Source of the DNA: Oscillospiraceae bacterium
Lineage (GTDB): Bacteria > Bacillota > Clostridia > Oscillospirales > Ruminococcaceae
Length of the DNA stretch: 42,204 nucleotides
Reading direction: 5' to 3'
Assembly: GCA_021769725.1 (NCBI GenBank)
Contig: JAETSI010000023.1
Location: 1-42,204, forward strand
The position numbers and the translations under genes are program-made. Each line of letters begins with the position of its first letter. Position 1 is the stretch's first letter. The notes beneath the pieces are model-generated. The model saw nothing but the letters and a program-made list of their open reading frames with translations. It had not been told where the DNA came from and ran no database searches. Below are positions 1-7,893 of the stretch, piece by piece.

Positions 1-117
1 CGCTTACTGCGTCAAAAATCCTTGTCATACGTCAGTATGTCTGCGAATTTTTTCCTTGTAGCCGACAAAATTATGCTCGAAAATCCGCACATAAAAAGAT
101 ACTGAACAGGCTCTAAG
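1..117. repeat. Dispersed repeat family A, copy cut by window edge
   Basis: The tip GATACTGAACAGGCTCTAAG at the right end is the same as the tips of the copy at 35536-35638, where it occurs as a terminal inverted repeat. The inner part holds the near-palindrome CATACGTCAGTATG around 27-40. Compared with the copy at 35536-35638 this one keeps 65 extra bases (about 22-86), bounded by the direct repeat AAAATCC at 15-21 and 80-86. The other tip lies outside the window. No coding potential is seen. Confidence 0.8.
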
Positions 118-170
118 AAATCTGGGAAGAAACATGGCATTTTTGCTGAAGGCTGTGAAAGGATGAGATT

Positions 171-2165
171 ATGAAAAAAATACTATTATCTGCAATTGTT
201 TTTATGATGTCTGCTGTTTTCGCTTTGGGATGTTCATCGACGAAACAGTCGGTATTGGAAAGTGCAGAAATTCAGACAAGTGCAGAATCGACAGTGCTTT
301 CGTATGTACAAGACAATGCGAATTATTCTATACAAGATATTATTAATTTGCAGAATTTTCTTCTTGTAAGAGAAACTCCAGATTTAAGCGATAAGGATTA
401 TGATTTAAATGATGATGGCAGATGGGATGTATTTGACCTGTGTCTGATGAAACAAAGTTATCTGAAAAATCAACAGAAACCGATTGAAAATAACAATGAC
501 ATTCTTGTTGCATATTTTTCAAGAACCGGTACAACCGAGCAAATCGCAGAATATATCATTGACCTCATGGGAGCAGACAGTTTTGAAATCAAGGCAGCCG
601 TTCCGTATACTGACGAAGATATCAATTACAGCAATTCTTCCTGTCGTGCCAACAAGGAACAGAATGATAAATCTGTCCGTCCTGAAATTGCAGACACACT
701 TGAAAATATTGACCATTATGACACAATTTTTGTGGGCTATCCTATCTGGTGGAGTCAGGAACCTCGAATTATAGATACGTTTTTGGAAAGTTATGATTTT
801 TCGGGAGCAACAGTGATTCCGTTCTGTACTTCTCACAGCAGTGGTATGAGTACCAGTGAGAGCAATATCAAAAATCTTGGCGTTGAATATGGAGAACTGC
901 TGGACGGCAGACGTTTCTCAGCAGACAGCACCAAGGATGATGTTTCTGACTGGCTTGATACACTGCCAATATCCGAAAAGGAGAACGAAATCAAAATGAA
1001 TATTGAAGTAAATGGTCATCTTCTTACTGCAACCCTCGCAGATAATTCTTCTGCAAAAGCGTTTGCTGAGTTGATAAAATCGGAACCGCTTACGATCAAC
1101 ATGAATGATTATGCAAATTTTGAGAAAGTCGGCAAATTGCCGGAAAATCTTCCGAGAAATGATGAACAAATCACGACTGAAGCAGGGGATATTATTCTTT
1201 ATCAGGGCAATCAGGTTACAATTTACTATGATGAGAATACATGGAATTTTACACGGATCGGCAAAATTAATAATATAACACAGGCAGAATTAAAAGAAAT
1301 TCTCGGAACAGGCAGTGTATCGGTTACATTTTCTCTTGAAAGAAAAGCAGGCGTATTTGACATGGAACGTAAAACGGTGATGCTGAATAGCGGCTATGAA
1401 ATGCCGATTCACGGACTTGGCACATACAGTCTGCTTGATGATACTTGTGTTAATTCTGTTGTTTCCGAGCTGCAAAGCGGCGGCAGACTGATCGATACCG
1501 CTTATATGTATCATAATGAGGAAGCGGTCGGCGAAGGAATAAAGCAGTCGGGTGTTCCGAGAGAAGAAATATTTATTGAAACAAAGCTTTATCCGAATCA
1601 GTATGCAGATGCTGCCAATGCGATTGATGAGGCTCTTGAAAAACTGGATGTTGGCTATATCGATCTCATGCTTCTGCATCATCCCGGAACGAATGACGTC
1701 GAAGCGTATAAGGAAATGGAACAGGCTGTAAAGGACGGCAAAATACGTTCAATTGGTCTTTCCAACTGGTACATTGAAGAGTTGGAGGAATTTTTGCCGC
1801 AGATCGAGATCATGCCTGCATTGGTGCAAAATGAAATTCATCCGTATTATCAGGAGCTTGAAGTTGTTCCATATATTCAGTCTCTTGGTATTGTGGTACA
1901 GGGGTGGTATCCACTCGGAGGTCGTGGATATACTGCCGATTTACTTGGCAATGAAACGATCAATGCTATTGCAGATGTACACGGTGTTTCGTCGGCGCAA
2001 GTAATTCTCCGTTGGAATTTACAAAGAAACATTGTTGTTATTCCCGGCTCAAACAATCCAGATCATATCAAAGAAAATCTTGACATATTTGGTTTTGAAT
2101 TGTCTGATGATGAAATGGAGCAAATCCAAGCTCTTAATCGTGACGAAAAGCATGATTGGTATTAA
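171..2165 (+). CDS. Lipoprotein fusion: dockerin, flavodoxin, cyclophilin-like, aldo/keto reductase
   Basis: This 664-residue protein has a lipoprotein signal peptide with lipobox ALGC (Cys21), so it should be anchored outside the cytoplasmic membrane. Residues about 45-100 resemble a Ruminococcus dockerin: the second calcium loop DLNDDGRWDVFD is intact, the first is degenerate. Residues about 109-265 are a flavodoxin-like domain with the phosphate loop SRTGTTEQIA (117-126) and the YPIWW motif. Residues about 274-390 match cyclophilin-like domains often fused to such flavodoxins. Residues about 400-664 are an aldo/keto reductase with the tetrad Asp442, Tyr447, Lys472 and His503. The start has GAAAGGATGAG upstream. 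Each domain is recognisable; the combination, and FMN and NADPH enzymes on a surface lipoprotein, are odd. The substrate is unknown. It is followed directly by a bidirectional terminator. Confidence 0.85.
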   Translation: MKKILLSAIVFMMSAVFALGCSSTKQSVLESAEIQTSAESTVLSYVQDNANYSIQDIINLQNFLLVRETPDLSDKDYDLNDDGRWDVFDLCLMKQSYLKNQQKPIENNNDILVAYFSRTGTTEQIAEYIIDLMGADSFEIKAAVPYTDEDINYSNSSCRANKEQNDKSVRPEIADTLENIDHYDTIFVGYPIWWSQEPRIIDTFLESYDFSGATVIPFCTSHSSGMSTSESNIKNLGVEYGELLDGRRFSADSTKDDVSDWLDTLPISEKENEIKMNIEVNGHLLTATLADNSSAKAFAELIKSEPLTINMNDYANFEKVGKLPENLPRNDEQITTEAGDIILYQGNQVTIYYDENTWNFTRIGKINNITQAELKEILGTGSVSVTFSLERKAGVFDMERKTVMLNSGYEMPIHGLGTYSLLDDTCVNSVVSELQSGGRLIDTAYMYHNEEAVGEGIKQSGVPREEIFIETKLYPNQYADAANAIDEALEKLDVGYIDLMLLHHPGTNDVEAYKEMEQAVKDGKIRSIGLSNWYIEELEEFLPQIEIMPALVQNEIHPYYQELEVVPYIQSLGIVVQGWYPLGGRGYTADLLGNETINAIADVHGVSSAQVILRWNLQRNIVVIPGSNNPDHIKENLDIFGFELSDDEMEQIQALNRDEKHDWY

Positions 2166-2173
2166 TAAAACTG

Positions 2174-2217
2174 AAAAGAGCATTTTTTATTTTTTGTAAG
2201 TCAGAAAATGCTCTTTT
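2174..2217. terminator. Bidirectional terminator
   Basis: The arms AAAAGAGCATTTT and AAAATGCTCTTTT pair with a loop of about 18 bases. T runs lie on both sides, so it can end the lipoprotein gene on the plus strand and the AraC gene on the minus strand, whose stop codon sits in the tail. Confidence 0.85.
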
Positions 2218-3069
2218 TTATATTCCAATTCTATTGTGATTCCTCCATGCCCTTGGAGATTCTTTGTATATATTTTTAAATGCTCTGGAAAAGTGTAATT
2301 GATTTTCATATCCCACAGCATTGCTTATATCGCCAATGGAAAGCTGTGTGAGCTTTAGCAGCTCTGCCGCTTTTGCCATGCGATAGTTCAGAAGAAAATC
2401 CTGCGGTGATTTTCCAACTGCCTCTTTAAAAATTTTTCCAAAGTAGCTTCTGTTCAGTCCACATACAGATGCAATATCCTCAACAGAAATATCATTCTGA
2501 AAGTTGTGTTCAATAAAATGTAATGCCTCATGTATATAGAAATCCCGAAGCTGACTTCCCTGCTGAATATGGGTACTTGCTGAAGAACGTGTCAGATAAT
2601 CCAGAAATAGGTACAAATGCCCGATAAGGTGAAAAGGGGATGAATTTCGGTTTTGCGTCATATAAAGCATTTCATGCATCATTTCTTCTCGCAGATCTTT
2701 GGAACGTGCATGATAAATCGGTGAGTCTGACGTAAATCCAGCAGATTCCAGAATTGATTTCACACGCAGTCCGTCAAATTCTACCCAGACATATTCCCAT
2801 GGTAAATTCTTGTCCGCAATATACGTCGTAATCTGATTAGGGAAAATCATAAATCCCTGCATACTTTTGACGGAATAGGTTTGCGTGACCCCTTTGCTGT
2901 CGTCAGCCATAAGAGTTCCCATTCCGGAAATAATGTAATGAAAAAGATAGTGGTTTCTTGTTGCAGGACCGAAAGAATGTGCCGATTCGCATTGTTCCCA
3001 GCCAAATTGATAAAGTCCTAAATCAACAAAGTTCTCGTTTGGAAAAATGGAAAAGATAATATCATGCAT
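2218..3069 (-). CDS. AraC-family transcriptional regulator of the oligosaccharide operon
   Basis: The 283-residue protein has an N-terminal cupin-like sensing half (roughly residues 15-160) and a C-terminal pair of helix-turn-helix motifs (roughly 195-280), with the first around SVEDIASVCGLNRSYFGKIF and the second around LSIGDISNAVGYENQLHFSR. This is the layout of MsmR/RafR-type sugar regulators. It is divergent from the transporter/raffinose operon and shares an intergenic region of 230 bases with it, which strongly suggests it activates that operon in response to an alpha-galactoside or sucrose. The start is preceded by AAGGAG on the minus strand. The ligand is inferred from context only. 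Confidence 0.9.
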   Translation of the reverse strand: MHDIIFSIFPNENFVDLGLYQFGWEQCESAHSFGPATRNHYLFHYIISGMGTLMADDSKGVTQTYSVKSMQGFMIFPNQITTYIADKNLPWEYVWVEFDGLRVKSILESAGFTSDSPIYHARSKDLREEMMHEMLYMTQNRNSSPFHLIGHLYLFLDYLTRSSASTHIQQGSQLRDFYIHEALHFIEHNFQNDISVEDIASVCGLNRSYFGKIFKEAVGKSPQDFLLNYRMAKAAELLKLTQLSIGDISNAVGYENQLHFSRAFKNIYKESPRAWRNHNRIGI

Positions 3070-3126
3070 AAATTTATTCTCCTTTCTTTCAACTTATTTC
3101 GGTGAAAATGACTGCCTTGTATTCTG

Positions 3127-3155
3127 ATTATAACATGAAATATACCAAAATGCAA
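3127..3155 (-). promoter_or_regulatory. Promoter of the AraC regulator
   Basis: On the minus strand TTGCAT (3155-3150) and TATAAT (3132-3127) are separated by 17 bases, which is a good housekeeping promoter reading into the regulator gene. Confidence 0.75.
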
Positions 3156-3217
3156 GATGATGTGCAAATTCTATTAAAAAAATAGCATAATGGTATAAAA
3201 CGAGTGGATTTACGGCA

Positions 3218-3247
3218 TTTACAAACCCCAAATTGGTATGTTATAAT
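3218..3247 (+). promoter_or_regulatory. Promoter of the raffinose/sucrose operon
   Basis: TTTACA and TATAAT are separated by 18 bases, about 50 bases ahead of the binding-protein start. The weak -35 box fits an activator-dependent promoter; AraC-family sites would be expected just upstream, in 3156-3217. Confidence 0.65.
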
Positions 3248-3298
3248 ATAATCACAAAAAGCAACACACAAAATTCTATTCAGGAGGAGGACAAAAAT

Positions 3299-4582
3299 AT
3301 GAAAAAAAGAAACACTATACCGTGCTTGGCTTTAACAGGAACTGCCATATCTGCACTTCTTTTATCAGGATGCAGCAATACAGATCGCAGTGATGGAAAA
3401 ACTGTAGTCAGAATGCTTCAGTATAAGCCGGAGGCGGTTGATGCATTTGAAGAAATGGAGGAACGTTTTAATGCAGAGCATGATGATATTGTGCTGAAAA
3501 TCGAATCTCCTAATGAGGCAATGACGGTTTTGAAAACGCGACTTATCAAAGAAGATTATCCGGACATTGTTGGCATTGGCGGAGATATTAACTATTCCAA
3601 TTTTCTTGACGCGGATCTGTTTATGGATATTTCTGATTTTGAAGGAATTTCATATATAAAACCTTCCTATATGCAGATAGAGAAGGATCTGGAATTTATA
3701 CCACAAGAGGGCATTTATGCTTTGCCATATGCAGCAAACTGTGCTGGCATTCTCTATAACAGGGATATGTTTGAGGAACATGGATGGGAGATTCCAGAGA
3801 CATGGAGTGAATTCACCGATCTTTGTGAAGAGATTCAAAGTACAACAGATATTTATCCACTTTATTTTGGATATAAAGATACATGGACGTGTCTTGCTCC
3901 ATGGAATGCACTAGCAGTAGGTCTTGTGGATTCGGATATTTGTTCGCAGGTCAATGCAGGAAATACTACTTTTACGGATGGTTATGCAGAAGTTGCAGAT
4001 AAAATTAAAATTCTTCTTGATTACTCAGAACCGAACCCCTACGCTTATAACTATAACGATGCTTGTACCGCCTTTGCAAGAGGAGAATCTGCGATGTATC
4101 CCATAGGCAGTTATGCTGTACCGCAGATTCAATCTGTAAATCCGGATATGAATATTGATTCATTTCCATTTCCGGCAAATGAAGATGAAGCAGACAATGT
4201 GTTGAATTCCGGTGTGGATTTACAATTCTGCGTTATGAAAGAAACAAAAAACACAGAAGCTGTTTATGAAGTTCTTCGGTTTTTATATGAGGATGAGACG
4301 ATACAGATTTATCTGAACGATCAGAACGCTGTTCCATGCAAGCAGGGAGATTTTGAACTGCCATCCATGCTTGACGGAATGAAATCTTATATTGAATCTG
4401 ACAGAATGTCTGATTTCCATGATCATCACTATCCAAGCGAAATGAGCGTAGATGCTATGATACAGACATATCTTATGGATGACAGCAGTGATTCTGCTGA
4501 AAAATTTCTGAATCGTTTTGATAAAGAGTGGGTGCGCTATAATCGTGACTTGATCGAAAAAATAAAAAACTATAGGGAGTGA
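3299..4582 (+). CDS. Sugar ABC transporter substrate-binding lipoprotein
   Basis: This is a family 1 extracellular solute-binding protein of 427 residues. The signal peptide ends in the lipobox LLSGC (Cys25), so the mature protein is tethered to the outer face of the membrane. The chosen ATG follows AGGAGGAGG; an upstream in-frame start 22 codons earlier would bury the signal peptide and has no ribosome site. The two permeases follow directly, and the catabolic genes downstream (sucrose phosphorylase, alpha-galactosidase, Leloir genes) suggest raffinose-family oligosaccharides or melibiose/sucrose as ligand. The stop codon overlaps a possible start of the next gene. The specificity is inference. 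Confidence 0.9.
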   Translation: MKKRNTIPCLALTGTAISALLLSGCSNTDRSDGKTVVRMLQYKPEAVDAFEEMEERFNAEHDDIVLKIESPNEAMTVLKTRLIKEDYPDIVGIGGDINYSNFLDADLFMDISDFEGISYIKPSYMQIEKDLEFIPQEGIYALPYAANCAGILYNRDMFEEHGWEIPETWSEFTDLCEEIQSTTDIYPLYFGYKDTWTCLAPWNALAVGLVDSDICSQVNAGNTTFTDGYAEVADKIKILLDYSEPNPYAYNYNDACTAFARGESAMYPIGSYAVPQIQSVNPDMNIDSFPFPANEDEADNVLNSGVDLQFCVMKETKNTEAVYEVLRFLYEDETIQIYLNDQNAVPCKQGDFELPSMLDGMKSYIESDRMSDFHDHHYPSEMSVDAMIQTYLMDDSSDSAEKFLNRFDKEWVRYNRDLIEKIKNYRE

Positions 4583-4587
4583 TGAAA

Positions 4588-5481
4588 ATGAAAGAAACTA
4601 AAAAAATCCGAAAGCCCATGTCTAAAAAAACCAAAACTTTACTGTTGATGACGTTACCGGCATTGATACTGTTTGTTTTATTTAATACGATCCCATTAAT
4701 TACTGGTGCTTTTTACAGCTTTACAAACTATCGTGGATATGGATCTTACGACTTTGTCGGATTTAGAAACTTTATTGATCTTTTCCAGGACAGTCGAGTT
4801 GGCAAATCTTATCTGTTTACCTTCAAATATGCGATTGTCGGAACGATACTGGTCAATGTGCTTTCACTGCTGATTGCAATGGGTCTGAACAGTAAAATCA
4901 AGTTTAAAAGCACGCTGCGAGGGATGTATTTTCTGCCGAATATTTTAGGCGGATTAGTTGTGGGATATATTTTTAGTTTTATTTTCACATATATTATCCC
5001 CACAGTAGCCCAAAGTTTACATATTGACTTTTTAAGCAGCAGCATTCTTGCAAGTGAAAAGTGGGCATGGGTTGGTGTATTGATTGTCGGCGTATGGCAG
5101 ACCGTTGCTATGAACACGATCATATATATTTCAGGTCTGCAAACAATTCCGGCAGATATTTACGAAGCAAGCTCTATTGACGGAGCGGGAAAATGGTATA
5201 CTTTCAGAAAATTAACATTGCCTCTTCTGCTGCCGTTTATTTCAACCAATCTGATACTCAGCACCAAAAATATGCTTATGGCATTCGATCAGATTATGTC
5301 GCTGACTAAGGGCGGACCTGCACAGAGTACAGAATCCATTTCCTATCTGATTTACAAAAATGGTATGGACGGCGGACAGTTTGGATTCCAGAGTGCCAAT
5401 GCAGTGGTATTCTTTATCGCTATCGTAGCAATTTCCGTGATTCAGCTTTTAATTACAAATAAAAAGGAGGAACAGTTATGA
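4588..5481 (+). CDS. Sugar ABC transporter permease, MalF/UgpA type
   Basis: This integral membrane permease has about six hydrophobic segments and the conserved cytoplasmic EAA loop (IYEASSIDGAGKWYTFRKLTLP), which contacts the ATPase. The start at 4588 lies 8 bases after AGGGAG. ATG at 4582 and GTG at 4579 are in-frame alternatives but too close to that site. It overlaps the next permease gene by 4 bases, so the two should be translated together. With the binding protein and second permease it forms a carbohydrate uptake transporter of the CUT1 type. Confidence 0.9.
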   Translation: MKETKKIRKPMSKKTKTLLLMTLPALILFVLFNTIPLITGAFYSFTNYRGYGSYDFVGFRNFIDLFQDSRVGKSYLFTFKYAIVGTILVNVLSLLIAMGLNSKIKFKSTLRGMYFLPNILGGLVVGYIFSFIFTYIIPTVAQSLHIDFLSSSILASEKWAWVGVLIVGVWQTVAMNTIIYISGLQTIPADIYEASSIDGAGKWYTFRKLTLPLLLPFISTNLILSTKNMLMAFDQIMSLTKGGPAQSTESISYLIYKNGMDGGQFGFQSANAVVFFIAIVAISVIQLLITNKKEEQL

Positions 5482-6386
5482 GTTCTGAAAGACATCGTGT
5501 TCCAAAAGCACCGGTAGTGCATATGAAACCAGCAAGTGAGATTCAGAATGATAAAGACAGCAAATCGAATATCTTTATAACTGTGCTGTTGATTCTTGGC
5601 TGTCTTACCATTTTGTTTCCACTTTATATGACCATTGTTATTGCCTTGAAATCGCCCTCTGAAATGACAAATGATGTTGCAGGGGCATTGAGTCTTCCCA
5701 AAAGTTTTGGTCTTGAAAATTTTGCAGAGGCAATGCGGGTGACTGATTTCTGGCATTCTCTTGGAAACAGTTTGTTCATCACCGGAATTACGATTGCCAT
5801 ATCGCTTGTAGTACATTCTATGGCTGGTTATGCTATTGGAAGAAGTATGGCAAAACATAAAGGATTCAAATTGATTTACTTTTATATTGTCAGTGGTATG
5901 TTTGTACCATTCGCTATTTTGATGATGCCTCTTGTAAAGGAAACAGCAAAAATGAACATTGACAATATGTTCGGTGTAATTATTCTTTATGTTGTATTCT
6001 ATATGCCTATGAACGTCATGCTCTACAGCGGCTATCTAAAAAATATCCCCCTTGCAATGGAGGAAGCAGCGGAAATTGATGGTGCTTCCACATGGAAAAC
6101 ATACTGTAAAATCATTTTCCCTATGATGAAACCCATGCACGCAACAGTAGCAGTTCTTACAGCGCTGGGTACATGGAATGATGTAATGACACCACTTGTT
6201 ATTATGTCAGGTTCGGAACGAACAACTTTACCTCTTGCACAGCTGAATTTCCAGTCGCAGTTTGGTACAAATTATAATCTGGCTTTTGCATCCTATTTGC
6301 TTGCATTGATTCCGATTCTGATTTTCTATATTCTCTGTCAGAAGCAAATCATCGGTGGAATTGCAAATGGCGCTGTCAAAGGATAA
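5478..6386 (+). CDS. Sugar ABC transporter permease, MalG/UgpE type
   Basis: This is the second CUT1 permease, 302 residues, with an extended N-terminal cytoplasmic tail, about six membrane segments and the EAA loop MEEAAEIDGASTWKTYCKII. AAGGAGG precedes the start with ideal spacing. No ATP-binding subunit gene follows: the operon turns to catabolic enzymes. The ATPase is therefore probably a shared MsmK-like protein encoded elsewhere, as is usual for Firmicutes oligosaccharide transporters. Confidence 0.92.
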   Translation: MSSERHRVPKAPVVHMKPASEIQNDKDSKSNIFITVLLILGCLTILFPLYMTIVIALKSPSEMTNDVAGALSLPKSFGLENFAEAMRVTDFWHSLGNSLFITGITIAISLVVHSMAGYAIGRSMAKHKGFKLIYFYIVSGMFVPFAILMMPLVKETAKMNIDNMFGVIILYVVFYMPMNVMLYSGYLKNIPLAMEEAAEIDGASTWKTYCKIIFPMMKPMHATVAVLTALGTWNDVMTPLVIMSGSERTTLPLAQLNFQSQFGTNYNLAFASYLLALIPILIFYILCQKQIIGGIANGAVKG

Positions 6387-6413
6387 TAACAATTGACATT
6401 TTCAACACACCCT

Positions 6414-6450
6414 TTTTTGTATCTGTGGCATTATGCCACAGATACAAAAA
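6414..6450 (+). promoter_or_regulatory. Perfect 18-base inverted repeat in the operon
   Basis: The arms TTTTTGTATCTGTGGCAT (6414-6431) and its exact complement (6433-6450) flank a single base. It lies between the transport genes and the catabolic genes, just ahead of the ribosome site of sucrose phosphorylase. There is no T run after the stem, so it is not a standard terminator. An mRNA processing or stability element, or an operator, is more likely. Confidence 0.75.
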
Positions 6451-6466
6451 CAATAAGGAGGTTTTT

Positions 6467-7888
6467 ATGAATTTACAGAATAAAATTATGCTGATTACTT
6501 ATGCGGACAGCATGGGGAAGAATCTTAAGGAACTGCATGAAGTTTTAAATAAGTATTATAAAGATGCAATAGGCGGCGTGCATATTCTTCCGTTTTTTCC
6601 TTCCTCGGCAGACCGTGGATTTGCCCCCATGTGCTATGACAAAGTGGATGAAACATTCGGAGATTTTTCCGATATTGAGGAAATTGGGAGAGAATACTAT
6701 CTGATGTTTGACTTTATGGTCAATCATATTTCTGCACAGTCGGAATATTTTCAGGATTTTCTTAAAAATAAAGAGAATTCTCCCTATAAAGATATGTTCA
6801 TACGGTATAACGAATTCTGGAATAACGGCGAACCGACTCAGGAACAGATCGACAAAATCTACAAGCGAAAACCTCGTGCTCCTTATATTGAGGCGGAATT
6901 TGCCGACGGAAGCAAAGAAAAAATATGGTGTACTTTTTGTTCGGAGCAGATCGACCTTGATGTCACAAAAGAAAAGACAAGGGAGTTTATCAGAAATACT
7001 CTGAAAGAAATGTGCTGTCACGGTGCGTCCGTGATACGTCTTGACGCTTTTGCATATGCTCTGAAAAAAGCTGATACAAGCTGTTTCTTTATTGAACCGA
7101 CTATCTGGGAATTGCTTTATGAGATCGAAAATATCGTAAAAGAAGAGGGTGCGGAAATTCTTCCGGAGATCCACGAGCATTACATGATACCGATGAAAAT
7201 CGCAGATAAGGGATTCTGGATATATGATTTTGCCTTGCCGGTACTAACTCTCCATGCACTCTACAACCATACAGGAAAATATCTGAAGAACTGGATGGAA
7301 ATGTGTCCAATGAAGCAGTTTACAACACTGGATACCCATGACGGGATCGGTATTGTAGATGTCAAAGATTTACTGCCTGATGAGGAAATTGAAATCGTCA
7401 AGGATCAGTTGTATAAACAAGGAGCAAACGTAAAGAAGATTTACAGCTCCGAGGCATATAACAATCTGGATATCTACCAGGTGAATACTACCTACTACTC
7501 TGCACTTGGCAACAACGATGATGCTTATCTGCTGGCACGGGCTATTCAATTTTTTGCTCCAGGGATTCCGCAAGTGTACTATGTTGGAATGCTTGCTGGT
7601 TCAAATGATATTGAGCTTATGGAGCGTACCAAAAACGGGCGTGATATTAACAGACATTATTATTCCAAAGAAGAAATTGAAGATGAACAGAAGCGTCCAG
7701 TTGTACAGAAGCTGAAAGAACTGATGATACTGCGCAACACTCATCCGGCATTTTCTTTGGATGGAACGATTGAAATTCAAACAGACGGTGATAGGTTGAT
7801 AATTACAAGAAAATATGGTTCGGATTCTATTACGCTGAAGTCTGATCTCACAACATACAGATTTGAAATTGAAACAAGAAGGGAATGA
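6467..7888 (+). CDS. Sucrose phosphorylase (GH13 subfamily 18)
   Basis: The enzyme would split sucrose with phosphate into alpha-glucose-1-phosphate and fructose in the cytoplasm. The 473-residue protein has GH13_18 features: nucleophile Asp193 in VIRLDAFAYALKK, acid/base Glu234 in ILPEIHEHY and Asp292 in TLDTHDGIG, at almost the same numbers as I recall for the Bifidobacterium enzyme. The start follows AAGGAGG; an upstream in-frame GTG lies inside the inverted repeat and is unlikely. Related GH13_18 enzymes act on sucrose-6-phosphate or glucosylglycerate, but the alpha-galactosidase and fructokinase in the same operon favour sucrose. Confidence 0.88.
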   Translation: MNLQNKIMLITYADSMGKNLKELHEVLNKYYKDAIGGVHILPFFPSSADRGFAPMCYDKVDETFGDFSDIEEIGREYYLMFDFMVNHISAQSEYFQDFLKNKENSPYKDMFIRYNEFWNNGEPTQEQIDKIYKRKPRAPYIEAEFADGSKEKIWCTFCSEQIDLDVTKEKTREFIRNTLKEMCCHGASVIRLDAFAYALKKADTSCFFIEPTIWELLYEIENIVKEEGAEILPEIHEHYMIPMKIADKGFWIYDFALPVLTLHALYNHTGKYLKNWMEMCPMKQFTTLDTHDGIGIVDVKDLLPDEEIEIVKDQLYKQGANVKKIYSSEAYNNLDIYQVNTTYYSALGNNDDAYLLARAIQFFAPGIPQVYYVGMLAGSNDIELMERTKNGRDINRHYYSKEEIEDEQKRPVVQKLKELMILRNTHPAFSLDGTIEIQTDGDRLIITRKYGSDSITLKSDLTTYRFEIETRRE

Positions 7889-7893
7889 CTTTC

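Noticed and set aside
6414..6450. Terminator inside the raffinose operon
   Set aside because: The stem is perfect but no T run follows it on either strand, and the gene order continues without a new promoter.
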